Shown one piece after another: positions 1-8,137 of a stretch of 64,000 nt of DNA (position 1 is the first letter of the stretch; every line of letters begins with the position of its first letter). Source of the stretch: Gemmatimonadota bacterium (GTDB lineage Bacteria; Gemmatimonadota; Gemmatimonadetes; Longimicrobiales; Gaopeijiaceae); the NCBI GenBank assembly GCA_041390125.1, contig JAWKQN010000012.1, forward strand, positions 62,001-126,000, written 5' to 3'. Made by a program: the position numbers and the translations under genes. The notes below the pieces were generated by a model. The model searched no databases. It worked only from the letters and a program-made list of their open reading frames with translations, and was not told the origin of the DNA.

Positions 1-476
1 AGGTAGAGCCAGATCGCCGAGGCGAAGGCCCAGGCCACGTGCGTGCCCATCTTGAGCGCCCGGGCCCGCGAATACATGCGGCCCCACCACAGCAGGATGG
101 ACAAGGTGAGGAAGAGCCCTGCCAGCAACCACCAGCCACCCTGCTCCAACGATGGGATCCGCAACCCGTTGGCCGGCGGCGGCGGCTCCAGCGCCAGCCA
201 CGGAAGCTGACGCAGGAACTCGATGAAGTCCCAGTTCACCGAGGCGAGCATGTTGAAGCCGATGATCTCGAACGCGGCGAACCCGAAGATCAGCGAAGCG
301 ACTCCGAGCCAGCCGAGGTAGAGGGGCCCGATCTGGGCATCGCCGATCCGCCCCAGCAGGTAGCTGAAGGTTCCCGGCTTTCCCACCCGGCCCCATTCGT
401 CCGCGCCGAGACCGATCCCCGGGTCGGGTGCGGTCCGGACCTGGACTTGCGTGAACAGATTCTGGTATTCGGCCAT
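1..476 (-). CDS. pufM: Photosynthetic reaction centre M subunit (N-terminal part; cut by window edge)
   Basis: M subunit of the type-II (quinone) reaction centre in the inner membrane, which with PufL binds the special-pair bacteriochlorophylls, bacteriopheophytins and quinones. The visible 158 codons start [14 protein letters not shown] and contain the first membrane helix (about residues 53-78, [12 protein letters not shown] region) and the start of the second, both typical of PufM. Its start lies 10 bases after the pufL stop, so it is the last visible gene of pufBALM. The rest, and any pufC cytochrome, lie outside the window. The family assignment is secure; the missing C-terminal half holds the histidine ligands. 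Confidence 0.96.
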   Translation of the reverse strand, partial: MAEYQNLFTQVQVRTAPDPGIGLGADEWGRVGKPGTFSYLLGRIGDAQIGPLYLGWLGVASLIFGFAAFEIIGFNMLASVNWDFIEFLRQLPWLALEPPPPANGLRIPSLEQGGWWLLAGLFLTLSILLWWGRMYSRARALKMGTHVAWAFASAIWLY

Positions 477-486
477 GGCGCTGCCC

Positions 487-1326
487 TCAGAACCAGATGG
501 GGAGGTTCAGCCACCAGTTCCACCACTCGGGCCAACCCCGAGTCCAGAACGGGCCGCTGATGACGATACACACTGCGCTCCACAGACCGGCATTGAGCGC
601 CAGGAACAGCCCCAACCGGTGGATGCCGACCGCTCCGATGGAGTAGCCGAGCGCATCGCGGAAGTAGGTGTTCTCGTGCTCGCTGGACTTCACGGGCTCG
701 CCCTTGGGCGGATTGGTCACGGACAGGATGAGGCTGCCGTGCAGTGCCAGCGCCAGACAGTTCGTGAAGAAGAACGACACGGCGATCATGTGCGCCGGAT
801 TGTAGTGGAAGTGCAGGTACTGGTACCCGACGTTCGACACCCAATCCAGGTGCGAGATGATGCCGTAGGGGAAGCCGTGTCCCCAGGCGCCCAACAGCAC
901 CGGCCGGACCACGACCAGGGTGATGTAGGCGATGATGGCCACGCTGAACGCGACCGGGACGTGATACCCCATCCCGAGCTTGCGACTGATCTCGGCTTGG
1001 CGCAGGGCCCAGGAGACGAAGGCGCCGATCGCGCAGAACGTGATGATCTGCCACAGGCCCCCTTCGTACAGCGGAGCGATCCGCAGGCCGTACTCGAGCG
1101 CCGGGGGGTTGATGCTGATCTGCCAGAGGTTCCAGGTCTGACCCTGGAGCCCCTCGCCGATCGCGGCACCCCAGACGCAAAGCACGGTCCCCAGGATGGC
1201 GAAGAACGCGGTCGTGACGCCGAAGAAGCCGACATAGAAGGGACCGATCCAGAAATCGAACAGGTCGCCTCCCAGCAGCGTGCCTCCGCGCACACGGTAC
1301 TTCCGTTCGAAGCTGAGCATCGCCAT
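487..1326 (-). CDS. pufL: Photosynthetic reaction centre L subunit
   Basis: L subunit of the type-II reaction centre, 279 residues, the usual length. It has five membrane helices and the conserved start [14 protein letters not shown]. The family histidines are visible: [15 protein letters not shown] (special-pair ligand), LALHGS and GIHRLG (non-haem iron ligands). The ATG at 1326 gives MAMLSFERK, matching known PufL starts; an internal Met two codons later is a possible alternative. It sits between pufA, from which a 107-base gap with a strong hairpin separates it, and pufM. It should be co-transcribed with pufBA at lower level. Confidence 0.98.
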   Translation of the reverse strand: MAMLSFERKYRVRGGTLLGGDLFDFWIGPFYVGFFGVTTAFFAILGTVLCVWGAAIGEGLQGQTWNLWQISINPPALEYGLRIAPLYEGGLWQIITFCAIGAFVSWALRQAEISRKLGMGYHVPVAFSVAIIAYITLVVVRPVLLGAWGHGFPYGIISHLDWVSNVGYQYLHFHYNPAHMIAVSFFFTNCLALALHGSLILSVTNPPKGEPVKSSEHENTYFRDALGYSIGAVGIHRLGLFLALNAGLWSAVCIVISGPFWTRGWPEWWNWWLNLPIWF

Positions 1327-1385
1327 GGTCGTCTCCGAGGCGTCTCAGGGTGCGGATTGTGGCTTCCGGCAACGAGCCGGAGCCT

Positions 1386-1409
1386 CCCGGGGGGCAGGTG
1401 CCCCCCGGG
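1386..1409 (-). promoter_or_regulatory. Intercistronic hairpin between pufA and pufL
   Basis: A perfect 10-bp stem (CCCGGGGGGC at 1386-1395, GCCCCCCGGG at 1400-1409) with an AGGT loop lies between the pufA stop and the pufL start. No T-run follows it on the minus strand, so it is not a clear intrinsic terminator. In Rhodobacter, hairpins at this place slow 3' to 5' decay of the pufBA part of the mRNA and raise LH1 over reaction-centre synthesis. The same role is inferred here from position and structure. Confidence 0.75.
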
Positions 1410-1433
1410 CACTCCTACGACTGCATCCGACTT

Positions 1434-1625
1434 CTACCGGCCTGGCGGAAGCGGAGAGAGCTCCGCCGCGGACATGCTGACCATGCCGCTCGCATCACCC
1501 GAGATCCAATTCCACTCGGGCGTGCTCAACAGGATGAAGTGGATGGTGAACGCCAGCACCGCCAGGAACAGGAACAGTGCGATGAGCGTCCTTCTGGGAT
1601 CGAAGATCAGCCAGATCCTGTACAT
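1434..1625 (-). CDS. pufA: Light-harvesting LH1 alpha polypeptide
   Basis: Small single-span membrane protein of the core antenna, 63 residues. It begins [13 protein letters not shown], the usual cytoplasmic N-terminus of LH1 alpha, followed by one hydrophobic helix with the A-x-x-x-H motif (A25 to H29); H29 ligates bacteriochlorophyll a. The C-terminal tail (after residue 36) is rather long and ends in a proline-rich stretch. It starts 11 bases after the pufB stop, so the two antenna peptides are made together and pair to form the LH1 ring round the reaction centre. Confidence 0.96.
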   Translation of the reverse strand: MYRIWLIFDPRRTLIALFLFLAVLAFTIHFILLSTPEWNWISGDASGMVSMSAAELSPLPPGR

Positions 1626-1636
1626 GCTTCACCTCC

Positions 1637-1783
1637 TCACAGCCACGGCCGCCACATCCAAACGAGGATGTGGGCGACAATGGCCACCACGGTGAACCCG
1701 ATGAAGCTCCGCATGAACACAGCGTGGAACTCCTTGGCCTGATCCTCGCTCAGCCCTGTGAGGCTGCCACGGGGTTGCTCCAT
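1637..1783 (-). CDS. pufB: Light-harvesting LH1 beta polypeptide
   Basis: Core antenna beta chain of 48 residues. It shows the family features in order: LSEDQAKEFH in the N-terminal part, a single helix with A34-x-x-x-H38 (H38 is the bacteriochlorophyll ligand), and the typical WRPW C-terminus. The ATG at 1783 is preceded by a very good ribosome site (AAGGAGG, 5 bases upstream), as expected for the most strongly translated gene of the puf operon. It is the first puf gene; no pufQ precedes it. A longer upstream reading frame exists but has no antenna-like sequence. Confidence 0.97.
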   Translation of the reverse strand: MEQPRGSLTGLSEDQAKEFHAVFMRSFIGFTVVAIVAHILVWMWRPWL

Positions 1784-1907
1784 GTTTTCCTCCTTGAGAG
1801 TTTCAGCATCCCCCTCGGGAACGGGCGATACCCTCGCCCAGCGGGCCGCCAGCGGGCGGACTTCGACAACGTCTCGGTGAGCAGAGCGGGAGCGACAGCG
1901 AACCAGC
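1784..1907. promoter_or_regulatory. Divergent puf / bchO promoter region
   Basis: These 124 bases separate the divergent pufB and bchO starts and must hold the promoter(s) of both, since bchO lies on the other strand and blocks simple read-through from bchZ. I find no TGT-N12-ACA (PpsR) palindrome here and no clear sigma-70 hexamers. Apart from the pufB ribosome site, nothing can be assigned to bases. Confidence 0.45.
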
Positions 1908-2807
1908 ATGAACCGGTCGGGGCCCGCTTCTGGTGGTCGTGGATCCACGGCCCGTCACGACGAGGTGCGTGCGCGGGACGGAGTGCGTTGGTACATCCGG
2001 AGCTGGGGCGATGCGGACGCTCCGCTCGCGCTCCTGCTGCATGGCGCGGGGGCGTCCGGTCACAGCTTCGAGACCCTGGCGCCGCTCCTGGCGCACCGGT
2101 TCCGCGTGGTGGCGCCGGACCTTCCCGGGCACGGCGGCACGCGCGGAGGGGATCTCTCCCTTCCGGGCATGGTCGCGGGCCTGGAGGGCCTGCTCGACGT
2201 CCTGGGCGGCAAGCTCGCGCTTCTGGTGGCGCACTCCGCCGGCGCTGCGCTGGCGCTGCACCTGGCGCGGACGCGGGTCCAGGTCCCGGTCGTAGGCATC
2301 AACCCGTCGTTCGAGCGGCCCGGCGCTGCGCCCGCCTTCGTGACCCGGGCGGTCGGGGCCGTCCTGACGCAGCCGGTCGTCACGGGCGCGCTGGCGGCCC
2401 TCGCGCGGCACACGCCCCTCATCGACGGGCTCCTGGACTCCACGGGCTCGCAGGTCCCGCAGGCGTCCCGGGCCACCTACCGTGCGCTGCACGGTGATCC
2501 GGACCGGTTGGGCGCCGTGCTGCGCATGTTCCAGTCCTGGAGTGGGGAAGATCTCCTTCCGGTGCTGCGGAGCACGGCCGGTCCCGTCCTGCTGCTGACC
2601 GGAGGCGCCGACCGCTGGATCGCCCCGGACCGGGTGCGGGCCCTGGGCGCGTTGATCCCGGGCGGGCGGGTGGAGACCCTGGCGCAGCTCGGGCATCTCG
2701 CCCATGAGGAGCAGCCCGAGCGGATCGCCGCCCGTGTGCTCGAGTTCGTGGAGTCCGCGCAGCGGGGTGGTCATGACGATCCACCCTCGGCCGCCGGAGC
2801 GGCCTGA
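1908..2807 (+). CDS. bchO: BchO, alpha/beta-hydrolase accessory protein of magnesium chelatase
   Basis: BchO is an alpha/beta-hydrolase-fold protein always linked to bacteriochlorophyll synthesis and usually next to bchI/bchD; a helper role for Mg-chelatase is proposed but its reaction is unknown. The 299 residues show the oxyanion part [13 protein letters not shown], the BchO-type nucleophile elbow AHSAGA (S110), the acid region [14 protein letters not shown] and the late histidine in [11 protein letters not shown]. The ATG at 1908 leaves a 20-residue leader, so a later start is possible. Oddly, it stands on the plus strand between bchZ and pufB and its last 37 bases overlap the end of bchZ. 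Confidence 0.9.
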   Translation: MNRSGPASGGRGSTARHDEVRARDGVRWYIRSWGDADAPLALLLHGAGASGHSFETLAPLLAHRFRVVAPDLPGHGGTRGGDLSLPGMVAGLEGLLDVLGGKLALLVAHSAGAALALHLARTRVQVPVVGINPSFERPGAAPAFVTRAVGAVLTQPVVTGALAALARHTPLIDGLLDSTGSQVPQASRATYRALHGDPDRLGAVLRMFQSWSGEDLLPVLRSTAGPVLLLTGGADRWIAPDRVRALGALIPGGRVETLAQLGHLAHEEQPERIAARVLEFVESAQRGGHDDPPSAAGAA

Positions 2808-4228
2808 CGGAGCCGGTTCAACGACACGCGTGGCTCGCGCGCGTCCCGCGCATCCCGCTCGGCGCGGTCCCTCAAGGCTTTCGCCACGGAGATGCGCATC
2901 AGGGGCGAGTGTCGCTCCAGCAGACGCTCCAGGTGCTCCGACGCGTCGGCATCCCAGGGCAGGGTGCCGCCGTCGGCGCGGGCGGGCGTGGCCGTGCCCC
3001 GGTCCAGGTCGGTGCCCAGCGGCAGGATGTGGAACAGCGCGTCGAAGAGCGCGTTGCAGATCTCCTGCACCAGATAGGTCGCACCGGCGAACCCCATGAA
3101 GGGCGTGCCGGTGTGGCGGCGTACGATGGCGCCCGGGAACGAAGCCGGGATGAAGCGCGAGCGCAGCCCCGCCTCGGCGGCATACATCCGTTCGTTGTAG
3201 CTGCCGAACAGCAGCATGGGCGGCCGTTCCTGCAACGACTGGCGCACCTGGGCGTGGTCCGTCTTGGCGCCCGGTCGCCGTGCCATGTGGAACGTGCAGG
3301 GCATGCCCAGGTCTTCCGTGAAGAAGCGATGCAGCCCCTGCGTGTACGTGTCGTTGGCCACGAGCGCGAAGCTGGACGTGGCGAAGAAGTCCTGCGTGAC
3401 GCTGCGCCACAGGTCCCAGATGGGCTTCAGCGTCGTGTGCTTCTCCTTCTCGATGAACGGCTGTGGGTCGACACCCGCCGCTTCTCCCAGCGCTTCCAGG
3501 AAGCGGACGGTCGACGAAAGCCCGACCGGCGCTTGCAGGTAGGGAACGGCCAGGTCCTCGCACAGGCGTCGGCCGAACTCGCGATACATGCAGACGTTGA
3601 CGTCGGCGTCTGCCAGGCGGGGCACGTCGTCCAGGTGACAGCCGAGCGGGAAGACGAGGTTGACCTCGCACCCGATGCCTTCGATCAGGCGACAGATCTC
3701 GTGCACATCCGACGGCATGTTGAACGTGCCGTAGATGGGTCCGATCACGTTCACGAGCGGCCGGGCCCCTTCGGGGCGCTCCCGCTTCATGCGCGCCCGG
3801 GCCTTGCGCTCTCCGAACTCCTTCCAGAGCCAGGCAATGGCCCGATCCGCGCTCTGCCACTGGTCCTCGTCGATCGTGCGCGGCAGGAAGCGCAGGAGAC
3901 GTGCCTCCTCCGACGTCACGCCTCCGCCGATCATCTCGGCGATGCTCCCGGTGACGACGACGGCCGGCTGATCCGGGTCGAGCGTGGCGCGAGCCCGAGC
4001 CAGGTTGGCCTCGGTGCCGCTCATGGACAGCTCGTCCTCCGAGAGCCCCGTCACGACGATGGGCAGCTCGTGCGGAGGCAGCGCGTCCGTGTAGTGCAGG
4101 ACGGACGTGACGGGCAGGTTCTCGCACCCGACCGGGCCGTCGATGACGACCTGAAGGCCCCGGATCGCGGTGAACGCGTACACGGAGCCCCAGTAGCCAC
4201 CTGCGCGGTCGTGGTCGAGGACGAGCAT
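2771..4228 (-). CDS. bchZ: Chlorophyllide a reductase subunit Z
   Basis: One half of the catalytic BchYZ heterotetramer of chlorophyllide a oxidoreductase, the nitrogenase-like enzyme that reduces ring B on the way to bacteriochlorophyll a. It has 485 residues, the normal length, and starts with the family signature [15 protein letters not shown], then [16 protein letters not shown] (with a cofactor-region cysteine) and [15 protein letters not shown]. The ATG shares one base with the bchY stop (TGATG), so translation is coupled. The 3' end overlaps the convergent bchO by 37 bases. The C-terminal tail after about residue 440 is less conserved. Confidence 0.97.
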   Translation of the reverse strand: MLVLDHDRAGGYWGSVYAFTAIRGLQVVIDGPVGCENLPVTSVLHYTDALPPHELPIVVTGLSEDELSMSGTEANLARARATLDPDQPAVVVTGSIAEMIGGGVTSEEARLLRFLPRTIDEDQWQSADRAIAWLWKEFGERKARARMKRERPEGARPLVNVIGPIYGTFNMPSDVHEICRLIEGIGCEVNLVFPLGCHLDDVPRLADADVNVCMYREFGRRLCEDLAVPYLQAPVGLSSTVRFLEALGEAAGVDPQPFIEKEKHTTLKPIWDLWRSVTQDFFATSSFALVANDTYTQGLHRFFTEDLGMPCTFHMARRPGAKTDHAQVRQSLQERPPMLLFGSYNERMYAAEAGLRSRFIPASFPGAIVRRHTGTPFMGFAGATYLVQEICNALFDALFHILPLGTDLDRGTATPARADGGTLPWDADASEHLERLLERHSPLMRISVAKALRDRAERDARDAREPRVSLNRLRQAAPAAEGGSS

Positions 4229-5862
4229 CAGGCGTCCTCCCCCGGGGCGGTGGAGTCGCTCGTGCGCAGCGAGCCCTTGGCACGGGCGGAGCGCTCGACG
4301 CGGGCCCGCGTGTCGGTGTCGGCACCTGAGTCCGGCCGCCGCGCGCGTGCGTGCCGCTCGCGGGCGGCCAGCGGCTTCTGGGGCACGTCGCGCCAGCCGT
4401 ATCCGACGGCGTGACCCGTCCCGACGCCCGAGAAGAACGCACGCATGCGCTGGAGGGGCTCTCGCGATGCCAGGGCGCCCTGCAGGGTCGAGGCGAGGCT
4501 CCCGGCCCCCGCGACGCCGAAGATCGGGCGGGCGGAGATCAGGTTGGTGAAGTACAGCGCCGGGATGCCCGCTTCCTTGGCCGCCTGCACCACGGGTGTG
4601 GTGCCGACCACGAGGTCGGGGTTCAGGTCGCGGAAGGCCACCACGTCCTGCTCCAGCGAGGCGCGGAACTGGACGTGGCACCCGTGGGCCTCCAGCCACT
4701 CGGCGTCCGCGGCGCTCCAGGGCGTGCGCGGCAGCGCGGTGCCGACATACGGCACCTCGGCGCCGGACTCGACCAGGAGACGGGCGACGAGCAGCTCCGA
4801 GCCCTCGTATCCGGACAGGGAGATGCGGCCTCGCAGGGGGAAGCGATCCAGCGCCGCCCGCGTCTCGCGCGTGGCCTTGTCGACCGCCTCGTCGATGAAG
4901 CGGGACGCGGTGCCGGTCCGGTCTCCGATGGCGCGGAGCCAGGCCGCGGTGCCGTCCACACCGACCGGACCCGAGCCCACCACCGGTCGCCCGGCGGCCT
5001 CCAGCTCGCGCACGGAGGCGACGTAGAACGGGTGGATGGCCGCGGCCACGGCGCAGTCGAGCGCCTTGTAGAGCTCACGCCACTCTCGCGGCGGGACGGT
5101 GCAGCCGACCGCGACGTCGAGCGGGTCCAGCAGGTGTTGGATGCCGATCGGATCCGCCGGGAACAGCTCGCCCAGCAGCGTGACGGTCGGGCGATCCGTG
5201 ACGAGGTTCGCCGGGCGCGGCACGGGTCCATGCTCCGCTTCCCGACGGGCGTACCGCAGCAACGCTCCGGCCAGCACGTCCTTGGCCTCGGCGTGGGTGG
5301 GCACCCCGAATCCGGGGACGTCGATGCCGATGATGCGGACGCCGTTGATCTGGTCGGGCAGGCGATCGAGGGGCACGCCCGACGCGGTCGGGATGCACAG
5401 GTTCGTCATCACGATCGTGTCGTAGCGCTCGGGATCGGCGAGGTCGGTGAGGGCCCGGCGGATGTCCTCGAAGAGCTGGCCGGTGACCAGGGTCTCGGAG
5501 TTGAACGGGACGTAGCCGACCGTCCGGCGCGCTCCGTAGAAGTGCGACGTGAACGTGAGCCCATAGACACAACAGGCCGAGCCCGACAGCACGGTGGCGG
5601 TGCGGTGCATGCGCAGGCCGACGCGCAGCGACCCGAACGCGGGGCACATGCCCTGCGGCTGGTCGTGGGGTCCGAGCGGGTAGTCGCGCCGGAGCTGATC
5701 CAGCACGGCGGCCCGCTCTCCGCGCTCCGCCTGCAGCAGCCGCTCCGCGCCCCCGTGGCACCCGCACGAGCCGCCCGTGCTCGCGCATCCACCCTCGGCT
5801 CCAGAGGCGGCCGGAGCGACGACGGGCAGGGCGCGGGCGGGTGCGTCGGCGCGGGCGATCAT
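4228..5862 (-). CDS. bchY: Chlorophyllide a reductase subunit Y
   Basis: Partner of BchZ; the BchYZ complex binds a 4Fe-4S cluster and the chlorophyllide substrate and receives electrons from BchX. Of 544 residues, the core holds the expected cysteine sites [22 protein letters not shown] and [10 protein letters not shown]. The N-terminal 40 residues are Cys/Gly-rich (C26, C33, C35). The last roughly 50 residues are a charged Arg/Asp/Ser-rich extension that looks like a lineage-specific addition. The start overlaps the bchX stop by four bases (ATGA) and the end overlaps bchZ by one base. Confidence 0.97.
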   Translation of the reverse strand: MIARADAPARALPVVAPAASGAEGGCASTGGSCGCHGGAERLLQAERGERAAVLDQLRRDYPLGPHDQPQGMCPAFGSLRVGLRMHRTATVLSGSACCVYGLTFTSHFYGARRTVGYVPFNSETLVTGQLFEDIRRALTDLADPERYDTIVMTNLCIPTASGVPLDRLPDQINGVRIIGIDVPGFGVPTHAEAKDVLAGALLRYARREAEHGPVPRPANLVTDRPTVTLLGELFPADPIGIQHLLDPLDVAVGCTVPPREWRELYKALDCAVAAAIHPFYVASVRELEAAGRPVVGSGPVGVDGTAAWLRAIGDRTGTASRFIDEAVDKATRETRAALDRFPLRGRISLSGYEGSELLVARLLVESGAEVPYVGTALPRTPWSAADAEWLEAHGCHVQFRASLEQDVVAFRDLNPDLVVGTTPVVQAAKEAGIPALYFTNLISARPIFGVAGAGSLASTLQGALASREPLQRMRAFFSGVGTGHAVGYGWRDVPQKPLAARERHARARRPDSGADTDTRARVERSARAKGSLRTSDSTAPGEDA

Positions 5863-6851
5863 GCCGCGGGCTCCTCCTCGTAGTGGATCTCGAGGGACGG
5901 GCGGGTGGGCTGGGTGCCGCCGCGCATGTCGGCCTGGGTGGCGGGTGTCAGCACCACGTCGGCGCCGACGGTCTCCTTGGCGAACAGGCCGAGCAGGTCG
6001 TCGTGGACCAACGGCTTCGGGGCCCGCGGCGGGGCGCTCGTCACCTGTGCGGCGAGCTCCGCGAAGAGCGGTCCCCAGCGATCCTCCGGCCGCCCGATGA
6101 TCTGGTAGTTGGCGCTCTTGCGCCGGATGTCCTCGTCCTGGGGGATCGCGGCCAACACCGGGATGTCCACGGCATCCGCGAACGCCTGGGCTTCGCCCGT
6201 GCCGTCGTCCTTGTTGATGACCAGCCCCGCGACGCCCACGTTGCCACCCATGGTGCGGAAGTACTCGACCGCGGAGCAGACGTTGTTGGCCACGTAGAGG
6301 GACTGCAGATCGTTGGAGCCGACGACGATGACCTTCTGGCACATGTCACGCGCGATCGGCAGGCCGAACCCGCCACAGACGACGTCGCCGAGGAAGTCCA
6401 GCAGGACGAAATCGAATCCCCACTCGTGGAAACCCAGCTTCTCCAGGAGCTCGAATCCGTGGATGATCCCGCGCCCGCCACAGCCGCGGCCGACCTCGGG
6501 GCCTCCGAGCTCCATCGCGAACACACCATCGCGCACGAAGCACACGTCGGAGATGGTCACCTCGTCGCCCGCCATCCGCTTGGCCGCGGACGTGGCGATG
6601 ATGGTGGGGCAGCTTCGACCGCCGAAGAGCAGAGCCGTGGTGTCGCTCTTGGGATCGCAGCCGATCAGCAGCGTCTTCTTGCCCTGCTGCGCCATCATGT
6701 AGGAGAGGTTGGCGAGCGTGAAGCTCTTGCCGATCCCGCCCTTGCCGTAGATGGCGATGATCTGGGTCTCGGTGGCCACGGCCGGCTCGGGCTCGGCCGA
6801 GGGCGCGGCCCGGGTGGCGTTCCTGTCCTCGAGGGTCGTCGGTGCGGTCAT
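5859..6851 (-). CDS. bchX: Chlorophyllide a reductase iron protein, subunit X
   Basis: NifH-like ATP-dependent electron donor to BchYZ, 330 residues. Visible features: P-loop GKGGIGKS at 36-43, the switch-type segment CDPKSDTTALLFGG, and the two cysteines that bridge a 4Fe-4S cluster between subunits, C124 (GRGCGGRG) and C159 (DVVCGGFG). The first 30 residues are a variable Ala/Pro/Glu leader. The ATG overlaps the bchC stop by four bases and its own stop overlaps bchY by four, so bchCXY are translationally coupled. BchX is told apart from BchL by its CGGRG and LLFGGRSCPT segments and by the gene order. Confidence 0.97.
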   Translation of the reverse strand: MTAPTTLEDRNATRAAPSAEPEPAVATETQIIAIYGKGGIGKSFTLANLSYMMAQQGKKTLLIGCDPKSDTTALLFGGRSCPTIIATSAAKRMAGDEVTISDVCFVRDGVFAMELGGPEVGRGCGGRGIIHGFELLEKLGFHEWGFDFVLLDFLGDVVCGGFGLPIARDMCQKVIVVGSNDLQSLYVANNVCSAVEYFRTMGGNVGVAGLVINKDDGTGEAQAFADAVDIPVLAAIPQDEDIRRKSANYQIIGRPEDRWGPLFAELAAQVTSAPPRAPKPLVHDDLLGLFAKETVGADVVLTPATQADMRGGTQPTRPSLEIHYEEEPAA

Positions 6852-7786
6852 GCCATCTCTCTCCAGTCCAGGAGCAGCTTGACGCAGGTCGGATCCTGGA
6901 ACGCGTTGGCGTAGTCCGACGGAGCGCGGCGGGCATCGATGCGGTGGGTGATGATGCCGTCGAGATCCAAGGTGCCTTCGTCCACGAGCCGGGCGACGTC
7001 GTGCAGATCGGTGGGCGTCCATTCGGCCGCCACCCGCACCTCCGCTTCCCGCAGGAAGGCGGGGACGAAGTCGAAGGTGAGGCGGGAGTAGAAGCCCGCG
7101 AGCACGATGGTCCCCCCGCGCAGCAGGCGCGGCATCGCCGTGTTCAGGATGCTCTTGTGACCGCTGGCATCGATGACGCACGCGTACCGACGGCCCGCGT
7201 CGTCGTCGTCGGGCGCGATCACAGCGTACCCGCTGCCCACGCGACGGGTGGGATTGATCTCCCACACGACCGGCGGCGCGGTGCGCAACGCGGTGGCGAG
7301 GCGCGCGATCAGCTGCCCCAGGGCTCCGTGGCCGACGATCAGCAGGGGCTCCTCGGTGGGGCCGCGTCGCAGCGCGTGCAGGGCCGTCGCGGCCAGAGCC
7401 AGCAGGCTACCCGCCTCGCCGACCGTGTCGCGGATGCGGATGGGTCGATCGCCGGGAACCACGAGCCGGGTCGCATCGGCGCCGAACAGGCCGCGGATGG
7501 AGCCGAAGCAGCTCGCGCCGGGCACGAAGACCCACTCGCCCGCGCTGCGCCCGGAGTGGGCGCCCACGTGGGTGATGCGTCCCACCGCCTCGTAGCCGGG
7601 CACCAGCGGATAGGCGAGTCCGGGAAACGGAGGCATCTCTCCCGTCCACAACAGCTTCTCGGTACCGGCGCTCACCCCGCTCCAGTGCACGTCCACCACC
7701 ACGTCGCCGTCCTGCACGGCGGGCAGGGGCATCCGCTCCAGTCGGAGCCGGCGCGGCGCGTCCAGGACCAGTGCGGTGGTGTCCAC
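6848..7786 (-). CDS. bchC: BchC, bacteriochlorophyllide hydroxyethyl dehydrogenase
   Basis: NAD-dependent oxidation of the 3-hydroxyethyl group to the 3-acetyl group of bacteriochlorophyllide a. The 312 residues belong to the MDR alcohol-dehydrogenase-like fold: PLVPGYEAVGRI in the catalytic domain and a Rossmann domain with VGHGALGQL. No ATG fits; GTG at 7786 is chosen because it begins just before the conserved VDTTALVLDAP and no other start lies nearby. It is the first gene of the bchCXYZ unit, with two PpsR-type palindromes and a promoter 38-81 bases upstream. The gap to crtF is 349 bases. Confidence 0.94.
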   Translation of the reverse strand: MDTTALVLDAPRRLRLERMPLPAVQDGDVVVDVHWSGVSAGTEKLLWTGEMPPFPGLAYPLVPGYEAVGRITHVGAHSGRSAGEWVFVPGASCFGSIRGLFGADATRLVVPGDRPIRIRDTVGEAGSLLALAATALHALRRGPTEEPLLIVGHGALGQLIARLATALRTAPPVVWEINPTRRVGSGYAVIAPDDDDAGRRYACVIDASGHKSILNTAMPRLLRGGTIVLAGFYSRLTFDFVPAFLREAEVRVAAEWTPTDLHDVARLVDEGTLDLDGIITHRIDARRAPSDYANAFQDPTCVKLLLDWREMA

Positions 7787-7823
7787 GGGGTGTCGATCCC
7801 TTCGAGGGCGGCTTCCGCTCAAG

Positions 7824-7867
7824 CGTAAAGCAAAACTTACACTTGATGATGTCAACGATGTATTACA
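7824..7867 (-). promoter_or_regulatory. bchC promoter with two PpsR/CrtJ palindromes 8 bp apart
   Basis: Read on the minus strand, site 1 (7850-7867) is a perfect TGT-N12-ACA. Site 2 (7824-7841) is TGT-N12-ACG, with inner symmetry GTAA-N8-TTAC. Exactly 8 bp lie between them. Site 1 contains a perfect -35 hexamer TTGACA (7855-7850); a 17-base spacer puts the -10 at 7832-7827 (TGCTTT, weak), inside site 2. PpsR/CrtJ is known to bind pairs of TGT-N12-ACA palindromes, and the Rhodobacter bchC promoter has the same 8-bp spacing. The rest of the 349-base gap (7787-8135) holds only GC-rich DNA and the crtF hairpin; I see no gene in it. Confidence 0.85.
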
Positions 7868-8120
7868 TCCAACGCCCTGGCGCAAGGGTCCTCCCCCGAC
7901 GCGGCCGGGACGGGGGACGGCGGGCCGGGAGGCGGCGGCCCACGCCCGTCGACGCCGGCGGGGCGGGAGGCCCACCCGCACCCGCCGGCGAAGGGGGATC
8001 GAAGGGGACCGGCAGCCCGCGAACGGGCCCCGACCGGCCCGGCCCCGCCCCCCAACCCGGAGCATGCCGGTGGCGGTGAGCCCCGCCCTGGCGGGCAGGC
8101 AGGGAGTAGCGGCGAGCCCC

Positions 8121-8137
8121 GACCCGGAGGCCGGGTC
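8121..8137 (-). terminator. Hairpin at the crtF stop codon
   Basis: GACCCGG (8121-8127) and CCGGGTC (8131-8137) form a perfect 7-bp stem with a 3-base loop that overlaps the crtF stop codon. There is no T-run after it, so it may be a weak or Rho-aided terminator or an mRNA 3' stabiliser. It would separate bchI-bchD-crtF transcripts from the bchC promoter. Confidence 0.4.

Noticed and set aside
290..1372. A 360-codon minus-strand frame covering pufL.
   Set aside because: It is an out-of-frame shadow; the pufL frame (487-1326) has the real protein sequence.
1784..1907. Search for a PpsR palindrome before puf.
   Set aside because: No TGT-N12-ACA or one-mismatch version on either strand, so PpsR control of puf is not claimed.
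2909..5883. Long plus-strand open frames over bchZ and bchY (500-510 codons).
   Set aside because: High GC leaves long antisense frames open; their sequences are Arg/Pro/Gly/Gln-rich with no family features.
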